A DNA stretch of 13,151 nt from Gammaproteobacteria bacterium (GTDB lineage: Bacteria > Pseudomonadota > Gammaproteobacteria > SZUA-229). Position numbers and translations under genes: made by a program. The stretch lies in NCBI GenBank assembly GCA_011051475.1, contig DRLE01000097.1, positions 1 through 13,151 on the forward strand. The letters are read 5' to 3'. The notes beneath the pieces are model-generated. The model was not told the DNA's origin, ran no database searches, and saw only the letters and a program-made list of their open reading frames with translations. Below, piece after piece: positions 1 to 5,944 of this stretch (the first letter of the stretch is position 1; each line of letters opens with the position of its first letter).

Positions 1-32
1 TCCTTACACTGCTTCTGCGCCAGTTCGTTCAT
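1..32 (-). CDS. Pterin-4a-carbinolamine dehydratase, N-terminal fragment (partial)
   Basis: Reading leftward from the ATG at 32, the window holds only ten codons, MNELAQKQCK, before the edge. This resembles the usual start of bacterial 4a-hydroxytetrahydrobiopterin dehydratases (PhhB/PCD family), which begin with a short leader, an LAQ-like stretch and a Lys/Cys pair ahead of a CEGG-type motif. That motif would lie off the window. The ATG is five bases beyond the stop of the cytochrome gene on the same strand, so the two are probably co-transcribed. From memory, some other proteobacteria carry a PCD gene near orn and an M48 protease, which supports the guess. The identification rests on ten residues plus context and is tentative. 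Confidence 0.5.
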   Translation of the reverse strand, partial: MNELAQKQCK

Positions 33-37
33 GGTGC

Positions 38-337
38 CTAGAACTTGTAGTACTTCTTGTTGAGAAACTGTACCACGGCATCGGTATCTTCCTCGAACCA
101 GGGTGCACCGGTGTTCTCCTTGCAGCGCTTGACCTGCTTGCTCAGGGCGTCCAGTGAACGCACGAAACGGTTTTCACGCGTATAGACCTGGTCGGTATGA
201 CACTTGTAACAATGCGTCTGATGAACTTTTTCGCCATGCGCCATCGGGTCTTTTTTGTCTTCATCAGCCAGTGCGCCGGTGCTTAAACCGCTTAGTGACA
301 GTAACAGCAGGGAACTGAGCAGGGCATGTGCTTTCAT
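38..337 (-). CDS. Small secreted monohaem c-type cytochrome
   Basis: A 99-residue protein with a Sec signal peptide: K2, a hydrophobic core at about residues 5-20, and a likely cleavage after the ALA that ends at residue 24. It has one haem-binding CYKCH motif (C43, C46, H47), so it should be matured in the periplasm by the cytochrome c assembly machinery and act in electron transfer or small-ligand binding. There is no methionine after residue 32, so the usual Met distal ligand of class I cytochromes is absent; there is an extra cysteine at 72. The C-terminus is aromatic and basic (KKYYKF). An AAGGAGA Shine-Dalgarno sits just upstream of the ATG. It lies 17 bases after the M48 protease stop and 5 bases before the pterin dehydratase start, so an operon is likely. 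Partner and specific role are unknown. Confidence 0.85.
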   Translation of the reverse strand: MKAHALLSSLLLLSLSGLSTGALADEDKKDPMAHGEKVHQTHCYKCHTDQVYTRENRFVRSLDALSKQVKRCKENTGAPWFEEDTDAVVQFLNKKYYKF

Positions 338-354
338 GGTTTTCTCCTTGATGG

Positions 355-1629
355 TCAGGCGGAAACAGCGGCGGCTGTCTCTGCGTGTTTGTTCAGGTGG
401 GCGATTCGTACCGGGGCCGGTGGATGTGAATCATAAAAAGCCGAATACAGCGGATCGGGTGTCAGGGTGCTGGCGTTCTCGCGGTAAAGATTGACCAGTG
501 CATGAATCAGGTGTTTTGCATCGGTCTGCTCGGCGGCAAAGGCATCGGCCTCGAACTCATTCTTGCGTGAGAAAATGCTGAGCAGGGGAGAGAGCACGAA
601 GGTAAAGGCCGGGGTGATCAGGGTGAACAGCAGCAGGGCCATATAGGTCGACGGGTGGCTGACGCCCAGGGCCGTGTAGAACCATTCGGCTTTCATCAGC
701 CAGGCCAGTATGGCCAGGCCGACCAGGGTGGTGGTAAAGGAGATGGCCATGCCCTGCAGGATATGTTTCTTTTTAAAATGGCCCAGCTCGTGCGCCAGTA
801 CGGCTTCGAGCTCATCGGTGCTGAGCATTTTCAGCAGGGTATCGAAAAACACGATGCGCTTGTTGCGGCCGAAACCGGAAAAATAGGCATTGCCGTGCGA
901 GGAGCGGCGCGAGCCATCGATCACGAAAACGCCGTTGCTGGAAAAGCCGCAGCGTTTGAGCAGGTCGGTAATGCGCTGCAGGGTCTCGCCTTCCTCCAGC
1001 GGTTCGAACTTGTTGAAGATGGGCGCGATCCAGGTCGGGTAGACCCACATCATAAACAGGCTGAAGCCGCTGATGACCAGCCAGGCGTAGATCCACCATT
1101 GATCACCGGCCTGGGCCATCAGCCAGAGAATGACATACAGCAGGGGCACGCCGATAAGCAGACCCAGAACGGTGGCTTTGACCATGTCGGTAATAAAGGT
1201 TTTGACCGTGGTGCGGTTAAAACCGAATCTTTCTTCCAGCACAAAGGTGTTGTAGATGGAGAAGGGCAGTTCCAGCGCGGCGCTGATAAAGGTATAGACC
1301 AGGATAACGGCAATGCCGGTCAGAATCGGGTCGAGGTTGAGCGCCAGGATGTTTTTATCCAGCCAGTCCAGCCCGCCGCCCAGGGTCCAGATCAGCAGCA
1401 GGATGAGGTCGTAAAACAGCGGCAGGCGACCGAAGCGCACCTTGGCAATGGTGTAGTCGGCGGCTTTCTGGTGTTCCTCCAGGGTGATTTTGTCGGCAAA
1501 GGCCTCGGGCACGGCCTCGCGGTGCGCGCGTACATGGTTGATCTGCCGCTGTGACAGGTACAGGCGCATCAGCGTGGAAAGCGCCAGCATAAACAGGAAC
1601 AGAAGCGTAAAGCCGTGTATGTTGTCCAT
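355..1629 (-). CDS. M48 family (Ste24/CAAX-protease-like) membrane metalloprotease
   Basis: A 424-residue integral-membrane zinc protease. The M48 signature HELGH is at residues 280-284, with H280 and H284 as zinc ligands and E281 as the catalytic base. The NEFEAD motif at 357-362 should supply the third ligand (E358), as in Ste24-type enzymes. The N-terminal half (about 60-200) is a multi-helix membrane region of the Peptidase_M48 N-terminal type, and more hydrophobic segments follow the HELGH at about 294-311 and 328-348. The length and NEFEAD motif fit the Ste24 branch better than HtpX, which is nearer 290 residues. Bacteria lack prenylated CAAX proteins, so the substrate is unknown; membrane protein quality control is an inference. 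The ATG is preceded by AAGG at suitable spacing and by a candidate TATAAT box. It is the first gene of a minus-strand unit with the cytochrome. Confidence 0.9.
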   Translation of the reverse strand: MDNIHGFTLLFLFMLALSTLMRLYLSQRQINHVRAHREAVPEAFADKITLEEHQKAADYTIAKVRFGRLPLFYDLILLLIWTLGGGLDWLDKNILALNLDPILTGIAVILVYTFISAALELPFSIYNTFVLEERFGFNRTTVKTFITDMVKATVLGLLIGVPLLYVILWLMAQAGDQWWIYAWLVISGFSLFMMWVYPTWIAPIFNKFEPLEEGETLQRITDLLKRCGFSSNGVFVIDGSRRSSHGNAYFSGFGRNKRIVFFDTLLKMLSTDELEAVLAHELGHFKKKHILQGMAISFTTTLVGLAILAWLMKAEWFYTALGVSHPSTYMALLLFTLITPAFTFVLSPLLSIFSRKNEFEADAFAAEQTDAKHLIHALVNLYRENASTLTPDPLYSAFYDSHPPAPVRIAHLNKHAETAAAVSA

Positions 1630-1660
1630 AAAAAACCTTGTTAAATAAAGCGTTGCCTGT

Positions 1661-1689
1661 ATTATACCGTCGAAACGCAGGATTACATC
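1661..1689 (-). promoter_or_regulatory. Candidate promoter of the M48 protease-cytochrome unit
   Basis: On the minus strand a perfect TATAAT (plus-strand ATTATA at 1661-1666) lies about 32 bases before the protease ATG, a plausible -10 element with a short leader. The hexamer 17 bases upstream (near 1684-1689) does not resemble TTGACA, so the -35 is weak or the promoter is assisted. This is a sequence match only. Confidence 0.45.
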
Positions 1690-1738
1690 TCTTCTTCACT
1701 AATTCATGCTAGCAGAATAACGAGACAAAAAACTATGC

Positions 1739-1763
1739 TAACCTCGGGGTTAAGCGCTAACCC
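1739..1763 (+). promoter_or_regulatory. Inverted/direct repeats in the orn leader
   Basis: Upstream of orn, GCTAACC (1737-1743 and again 1756-1762) flanks GGTTAAGC (1748-1755). The middle copy can pair with either neighbour: TAACC/GGTTA on the left, or GGGTTA (1747-1752) with TAACCC (1758-1763) around a five-base loop on the right. The second stem ends 33 bases before the ATG. It could be leader RNA structure or an operator; the sequence does not decide which. Confidence 0.35.
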
Positions 1764-1796
1764 GTGGCCACAATCTGAACAGGATACCCGTTAAAT

Positions 1797-2345
1797 ATGG
1801 CGAAACTAGACGACGACAACCTGATCTGGCTCGATCTTGAAATGACCGGACTGGACCCGAATTCCGACGTAATCATCGAGATTGCAACCATCGTAACCGA
1901 CAAGAACCTGAATATACTCGACGAAGGCCCGTCGATCGTGATTCATCAGCCCGATGATGTTATGGATAATATGGACGAGTGGTGCACCAACCAGCACGGC
2001 AAGTCCGGCCTGACCGACCGCGTCAGGAACAGCGCCATTTCCGAAGAAACCGCGGAAAATCTCACCCTGGCTTTTCTGCGCCAGTATGTGCCGCCACGCA
2101 AGTCACCCATGTGCGGCAACAGCATCTGCCAGGACCGTCGCTTCCTGGCCCGCTATATGCCGCAGCTGGAAGAGTTTTTCCATTATCGCAATCTGGATGT
2201 CAGCACCCTCAAGGAACTGACCCGGCGCTGGGCGCCGGACAAAAAAATGGTTTATACCAAGGAATCCAGTCACCTGGCCATGGACGATATCAAGGACTCC
2301 ATCGATGAGTTGCGCCACTATCGTGAGCATATTCTCTGTATTTGA
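1797..2345 (+). CDS. orn: Oligoribonuclease
   Basis: A 182-residue DEDDh-family 3'-5' exoribonuclease that degrades the last 2-5 nucleotide RNA fragments, including pGpG, to mononucleotides in the cytoplasm. Visible motifs are Exo I WLDLEMTGLD with D13 and E15, Exo II with D113 in CQDRRF, and Exo III with H159 and D164 in HLAMDDI. These correspond to the metal-binding and catalytic residues of E. coli Orn. The length matches the family (about 180), so it appears complete. There is no strong Shine-Dalgarno, but the N-terminus aligns with known Orn starts. It is divergent from the M48 protease across a 167-base gap and convergent with the rhodanese gene, with a repeat-rich spacer between. Confidence 0.97.
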   Translation: MAKLDDDNLIWLDLEMTGLDPNSDVIIEIATIVTDKNLNILDEGPSIVIHQPDDVMDNMDEWCTNQHGKSGLTDRVRNSAISEETAENLTLAFLRQYVPPRKSPMCGNSICQDRRFLARYMPQLEEFFHYRNLDVSTLKELTRRWAPDKKMVYTKESSHLAMDDIKDSIDELRHYREHILCI

Positions 2346-2357
2346 AGCGTCGTTTTA

Positions 2358-2381
2358 AGTTGGCAGTGGGCAGTCGGCAGT
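2358..2381 (-). repeat. Degenerate inverted arm of the heptamer repeat
   Basis: Thirteen bases after the orn stop lie AGTTGGC, AGTGGGC, AGTCGGC and a final AGT. These are three heptamers matching the reverse complement of the GCCAACT array at 2430-2513, with one mismatch in each of the second and third. This arm can pair with the array, making the spacer a long imperfect inverted repeat. Confidence 0.8.
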
Positions 2382-2397
2382 AAAAGCGAAAAAGCAC

Positions 2398-2420
2398 TTG
2401 ACAGCTTCGCTGTCGATTTT
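2398..2420. terminator. Hairpin between the repeat arms, possible orn terminator
   Basis: GACAGC (2400-2405), loop TTC and GCTGTC (2409-2414) form a perfect six-base-pair stem, extendable by a T-G and a T-A pair (2398-2416). It is followed on the plus strand by a short TTTT at 2417-2420. The U-tract is short and interrupted, so termination is possible but weak. GTAAAA at 2380-2385 and TTTTAC at 2417-2422 could pair outside the stem, joining it to the larger inverted repeat. Confidence 0.4.
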
Positions 2421-2429
2421 ACAGTTTTT

Positions 2430-2513
2430 GCCAACTGCCAACTGCCAACTGCCAACTGCCAACTGCCAACTGCCAACTGCCAACTGCCAACTGCCAACTG
2501 CCAACTGCCAACT
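2430..2513. repeat. Heptanucleotide tandem array, 12 copies of GCCAACT
   Basis: Eighty-four bases consist of twelve uninterrupted perfect copies of GCCAACT (AGTTGGC on the other strand). The array lies between the convergent orn and rhodanese genes. It touches the rhodanese stop codon, whose last two bases on the minus strand (plus 2512-2513) belong to the final repeat. There are no spacers, so it is not a CRISPR. Perfect identity suggests recent slippage expansion or continuing homogenisation; copy number may differ between strains or be miscounted in assembly. Confidence 0.97.
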
Positions 2514-3312
2514 AGATTTCCACAGGCGTATCCGGCAGATTACCCCATTCCGACCACGAGCCTGGATAGCCCAGCACCGTGTCATAACCCAGCGATTTCA
2601 GCACCAGCCAGGAATAGGCCGAGCGGTGGTGTGACTGACAGTAGCAGACGACCTCTTTGTCCTGGGTAATGCCGAGCGCATCCAGACGTTGCTGGATTGT
2701 TTCCGCCGGCAGCCGGCGCAGGTTATTGCTGCGATCCATGGCCTCGGTCCATTCGTAGTGAATGGCGCCGGGGATATGCCCGGCTTTTTCCGCAAACTTT
2801 TTCTCGCCGGTGTATTCGGCCAGGGAGCGCGCATCCAGCAGCACCACCTTGTCATCATCCAGGTGGGTCTGGATAAAGGCGCGGGTGGCGGTGTGGTGAT
2901 GGGTCTTTTTCAGCTGATAGCCGCTGGGCTGTGGTTTGTCCGGTACCTCATTGCTGAGCGGATGGCCTTCATTGGCCCAGCTGTGCAGGCCGCCGTTGAG
3001 CACCACGGCGGTTTCATGGCCGAAGACATGCAGCGTCCAGACGAAACGCGCGGCGCAGCCGCCGCCTTCATCATCATAGGCGACAATCAGCGACTGACGG
3101 TCGATGCCCAGCGAGGTGAGCAGGGCGGAAAAGTCCTCGTTCTCCGGCAGCAGGCCCATGACCGGCTTGTCGATTCTGACAATATCCATGTAATTGACAA
3201 AATGCGCGCCGGGAATATGCGCCTGGGCGTACTGTTTGGCCTTGCACAGGTCAACAATGACCAGCTTCGGGTTATTGCGTAGTTGTTCGAGTTCGTCGGG
3301 TTCTATAAACAT
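2512..3312 (-). CDS. Two-domain rhodanese (thiosulfate sulfurtransferase, RhdA-like)
   Basis: A 266-residue tandem rhodanese-fold protein. The N-terminal domain (about 1-115) has AHIPGAHFVNY and, in place of a catalytic cysteine, acidic residues in YDDEGGG (80-86), so it is the structural domain. The C-terminal domain (about 140-266) has AGHIPGAIHYEW and the active-site loop CQSHHRS with C225. This loop is very close to the CQTHHR loop of Azotobacter vinelandii RhdA, a thiosulfate:cyanide sulfurtransferase of about 271 residues. It should pass sulfane sulfur through a cysteine persulfide; the physiological acceptor is unknown. The frame stays open to 3492, but that extension reads through a palindromic repeat and into nadB, so I start at the ATG at 3312. 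No good Shine-Dalgarno is visible there. The stop abuts the heptamer array. It may be co-transcribed with nadB, 100 bases upstream. Confidence 0.9.
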   Translation of the reverse strand: MFIEPDELEQLRNNPKLVIVDLCKAKQYAQAHIPGAHFVNYMDIVRIDKPVMGLLPENEDFSALLTSLGIDRQSLIVAYDDEGGGCAARFVWTLHVFGHETAVVLNGGLHSWANEGHPLSNEVPDKPQPSGYQLKKTHHHTATRAFIQTHLDDDKVVLLDARSLAEYTGEKKFAEKAGHIPGAIHYEWTEAMDRSNNLRRLPAETIQQRLDALGITQDKEVVCYCQSHHRSAYSWLVLKSLGYDTVLGYPGSWSEWGNLPDTPVEI

Positions 3313-3334
3313 ATTAAACAGTTGCGGGTTTGCC

Positions 3335-3410
3335 GTCATTGCGAGCATAGCGAAGCAATCCCGTGCCGTTGGCACCCTGGCCAGATTGCTTCGCAGCCGC
3401 TCGCAATGAC
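3335..3410. repeat. 76-bp dispersed-type palindromic repeat (cruciform)
   Basis: The ends GTCATTGCGAGC (3335-3346) and GCTCGCAATGAC (3399-3410) are perfect 12-base inverted repeats. Inside, CGAAGCAATC (3351-3360) pairs with GATTGCTTCG (3384-3393). The 23-base loop contains a further hairpin, GTGCC-GTT-GGCAC (3363-3375). The GTCATTGCGAGC...GAAGCAATC wording is, from memory, typical of an intergenic palindrome found in many copies in diverse bacterial genomes. It ends two bases from the nadB stop codon (3413-3415) and fills the space before the rhodanese start. Transcribed, it would make a strong stem-loop that could terminate or protect the nadB message, although no U-tract follows. Confidence 0.88.
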
Positions 3411-3412
3411 TG

Positions 3413-5050
3413 TTATTTAATGATTTTAATTTTTTCTCGGGTGGACTTGTGCTCGGGCTTGAGCACCGTATCCTTCGCCTCGCTGCTGTCATCCGCCCAG
3501 GGGTAGTCCAGGGAGAAATGCAGGCCGCGGCTTTCCTTGCGCAGCATGGCGCTGCGGATAATCAGTTCGGCGACCAGGGTCAGGTTGCGCAGTTCGATCA
3601 GGTCACTGGTAATGCGGAAATTGCTGTAATAGTCGTCGATTTCGGTCTGCAGCAGGCTGGCGCGGTGCATGGCGCGCTCCAGACGTTTATTGGTGCGCAC
3701 GATGCCGACATAGTCCCACATAAAACGGCGTAGCTCGTCCCAGTTATGGGAAATCACCACGTCCTCGTCGGAGTCGGTCACCCGGCTTTCATCCCACTGC
3801 GAAATGGTATAGTGCCGCTGCGGCTTGTCCAGGCGGGCGGTAATATCACCGGCGGCCGACTGCGCAAACACCAGGCATTCGAGCAGCGAGTTGCTGGCCA
3901 TGCGGTTGGCGCCGTGCAGGCCGGTATGCGCGGTTTCGCCAATGGCGTACAGGTTGCGGATATCGGTGCGGCCATGCAGGTCGGTATTGATGCCGCCGCA
4001 GGTATAGTGGGCGGCCGGCACCACCGGGATGGGCTCGCGCGTCATGTCGATGCCGAACTGCAGGCAGCGCTTGTGTATGGTCGGAAAATGCGAGGCGATA
4101 AAGGCGGCCGAGCGGTGGCTGATGTCGAGGTAGACGCAGGGCAGGCCCAGGCGCTTCATTTCGTGGTCGATGGCGCGGGCGACGATATCGCGTGGCGCCA
4201 GCTCGCCGCGCTCGTCGAAACGCTGCATAAAGGGCTTGCCATCGGGCAGCAGCAGGCGACCGCCTTCACCGCGTACCGCCTCGGAAATCAGGAAGGACTT
4301 GGCGTCGGGGTGATACAAACAGGTGGGGTGAAACTGGTTGAATTCCAGGTTGCTGACGCTGCAGCCGGCGCGCCAGGCCATGGCAATGCCGTCACCGGTG
4401 GAACCGTCGGGGTTGCTGGTGTACAGATACACCTTGCTGGCGCCGCCGGTAGCCAGCACCACGTAGGAGGCGGCAAAGGTTTCCACGTGCTTGCTGTGCT
4501 TGTTGAGCACATAGGCGCCGATACAGGTATTTTCCTCTTCGTCCAGGCACTGTTTTTCCGTGGTAATCAGGTCAACCGCGATATGGTGTTCAAAGAAGGT
4601 GATATTGGGGTGCTGGCGGGCGTGGTTTTCCAGGGTGTCACTCATCGCCTTGCCGGTGGCATCGGCGGCATGCACCACGCGGCGGTGGGTGTGGCCACCC
4701 TCGCGGGTCAGGTGCAGTTCGCGCTTGCCGCCCTTGAAGGTGTCCCGGCTGAAGGGCACGCCCAGTTCCTGCAGCCAGCGGATGTTTTCCGGGCCGTGCT
4801 CGACGGCAAAGCGCACGGTTTCCTCTCGCGCCAGGCCGGCGCCGGCCTTGAGACTGTCCTCGATGTGTGATTCGAAGGAGTCCTGGTCACTGAGTACGGC
4901 GGATACGCCGCCCTGGGCATAGTAGGTGCTGCCTTCCTTGCTTGGCCCCTTGGTAATAATGGCGACGGTACACTGGTCGGCAATGCGCAGCGCCAGGCTG
5001 AGGCCGGCGGCGCCGCCGCCGATAATCAGTACATCATGCTGGTAGTTCAT
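3413..5050 (-). CDS. nadB: L-aspartate oxidase
   Basis: A 545-residue FAD flavoenzyme that oxidises L-aspartate to iminoaspartate, the first step of de novo NAD synthesis; the product goes to quinolinate synthase NadA. The Rossmann motif GGGAAGLSLA is at 11-20 and the FAD-contacting YYAQGGVSAV at 43-52. Active-site landmarks of the NadB / fumarate-reductase flavoprotein family are present: EFNQFHPT with H242, LAPRDIVARA with R287, HYTCGG with H348 and GANRMASNSLLE with R383, matching E. coli H244, R290, H351 and R386. The length is close to the E. coli enzyme (540), and the C-terminal helical domain is complete with a Lys-rich tail. The ATG at 5050 gives the expected N-terminus, with only a weak GGA upstream. 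It is divergent from rpoE, as in E. coli. nadA and nadC are not in the window. Confidence 0.97.
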   Translation of the reverse strand: MNYQHDVLIIGGGAAGLSLALRIADQCTVAIITKGPSKEGSTYYAQGGVSAVLSDQDSFESHIEDSLKAGAGLAREETVRFAVEHGPENIRWLQELGVPFSRDTFKGGKRELHLTREGGHTHRRVVHAADATGKAMSDTLENHARQHPNITFFEHHIAVDLITTEKQCLDEEENTCIGAYVLNKHSKHVETFAASYVVLATGGASKVYLYTSNPDGSTGDGIAMAWRAGCSVSNLEFNQFHPTCLYHPDAKSFLISEAVRGEGGRLLLPDGKPFMQRFDERGELAPRDIVARAIDHEMKRLGLPCVYLDISHRSAAFIASHFPTIHKRCLQFGIDMTREPIPVVPAAHYTCGGINTDLHGRTDIRNLYAIGETAHTGLHGANRMASNSLLECLVFAQSAAGDITARLDKPQRHYTISQWDESRVTDSDEDVVISHNWDELRRFMWDYVGIVRTNKRLERAMHRASLLQTEIDDYYSNFRITSDLIELRNLTLVAELIIRSAMLRKESRGLHFSLDYPWADDSSEAKDTVLKPEHKSTREKIKIIK

Positions 5051-5116
5051 GCGTATCCGGCTTTATGAAGCAGTTGAAATAGGGTAAGTTTAGCGTTTTA
5101 TGCTATTTGAATATAC

Positions 5117-5162
5117 CAAACAGGCGCGAGTTGTCGGTTTTCGACAGCCGCGGGCCTGTTTG
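5117..5162. promoter_or_regulatory. Long imperfect stem-loop in the nadB/rpoE intergenic region
   Basis: CAAACAGGC (5117-5125) is perfectly complementary to GCCTGTTTG (5154-5162). Between them TGTCG (5132-5136) and CGACA (5142-5146) form an inner stem around GTTTT. It lies between two divergent genes, so it is unlikely to be a terminator for either. An operator, or structure in an upstream rpoE transcript, are the options. No known motif is recognised. Confidence 0.5.
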
Positions 5163-5193
5163 CAGCAAATAACAAACATTCATTACAACACCG

Positions 5194-5221
5194 GGAACTA
5201 TAGTGTCATACACAGGTCACA
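5194..5221 (+). promoter_or_regulatory. Probable sigma-E promoter of rpoE
   Basis: GGAACTA at 5194-5200 is followed after 15 bases by GTCACA at 5216-5221. This fits the RpoE/AlgU consensus (GGAACTT, 15-16 bases, GTCnAA-like), with A for T at the seventh -35 position. It ends 40 bases before the rpoE ATG, so transcription would start at about 5228. It implies autoregulation of the rpoE-rse operon, as in E. coli and Pseudomonas. Confidence 0.75.
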
Positions 5222-5261
5222 GCTTGCAAGGTGAGGCTTCGCTCACGGTGATGAGGGTTCG

Positions 5262-5873
5262 ATGAGCGAACGCGAGATAGATCAGAAACTGGTTGAACGG
5301 GTACAGCAGGGCGATAAAAAAGCCTTTGACATGCTGGTATTGAAATACCAGCTGCGCGTATCCAAGCTGGTGTCACGCTTTTTGCGCAACCCTGCTGATG
5401 TGCCGGATGTGGTACAGGAAGCCTTTATCAAGGCCTACCGCGCATTGCCGAACTTCAGGGGTGACAGTGCGTTCTATACCTGGTTATACCGGATTGCCAT
5501 CAACACGGCCAAGAATCATCTGGTGTCACAGTCGCGCAAGAGCCCGGCCAACAGTATCGACGCACAGGAAGCCGAAGATTACGGCGCCAGTGAATGGCTG
5601 AACGAATACGCTTCGCCCGAGCGCGAGGCGCTGGCCGATGAGCTGGAAACGGTTATCCACCAGGCCATGAGTGATTTGCCCCCGGATTTGCGTGAAGCCA
5701 TAACTTTACGTGAAATCGAAGGTCTAAGTTATGAGGAAATTGCTGCGGTAATGGATTGCCCCATCGGTACCGTGCGCTCACGTATTTTCCGTGCACGTGA
5801 GGCTATCGATAACAAGCTGGCGCCCCTGCTGGATGAAGACAGCCACCGGGTCGCGGGATTGAACGCGGTATAG
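5262..5873 (+). CDS. rpoE: Extracytoplasmic-function sigma factor RpoE (AlgU type)
   Basis: A 203-residue group 4 (ECF) sigma factor that directs RNA polymerase to envelope-stress promoters. Region 2 covers about 24-92, with the -10 recognition part around YRALPNFRGDSAFYTWLYRIAIN (59-81). Region 4 covers about 130-186, with the helix-turn-helix GLSYEEIAAVMDCPIGTVRSR (154-174) for the -35 element. The linker has YASPEREALADELE. It is slightly longer than E. coli RpoE (191) because of a short C-terminal tail. The ATG is preceded by GAGGG at 5253-5257. It is first in rpoE-rseA-rseB-rseC and carries a consensus-like sigma-E promoter upstream, so it probably activates itself. RseA, the adjacent product, should hold it inactive at the membrane. 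Confidence 0.97.
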   Translation: MSEREIDQKLVERVQQGDKKAFDMLVLKYQLRVSKLVSRFLRNPADVPDVVQEAFIKAYRALPNFRGDSAFYTWLYRIAINTAKNHLVSQSRKSPANSIDAQEAEDYGASEWLNEYASPEREALADELETVIHQAMSDLPPDLREAITLREIEGLSYEEIAAVMDCPIGTVRSRIFRAREAIDNKLAPLLDEDSHRVAGLNAV

Positions 5874-5944
5874 ATACAGGTAACAGTCAAGGCGGCAGCG
5901 TTTGCCGGTAATGAATCAAGACAGGTTTAAGAGTGGTTATAACA

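Noticed and set aside
655..1554. A 299-codon plus-strand open frame opposite the M48 protease
   Set aside because: The protease on the other strand has HELGH and NEFEAD motifs and membrane segments; the opposite frame has no domain.
2430..2513. CRISPR array
   Set aside because: The seven-base units are contiguous with no spacers, and no cas genes are nearby.
2355..2634. Short open frames on both strands across the heptamer array encoding seven-residue repeats
   Set aside because: The repeat is free of stops in every frame, so open frames arise automatically. There is no start signal or sequence outside the repeat suggesting a gene.
3313..3492. N-terminal extension of the rhodanese
   Set aside because: It overlaps the end of nadB and translates the palindromic repeat. 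Family similarity begins at the ATG at 3312.
3746..4870. A 374-codon plus-strand open frame opposite nadB
   Set aside because: It is antisense to a well-identified nadB; the Gly/Ala/Val-rich composition is typical of shadow frames in GC-rich genes.
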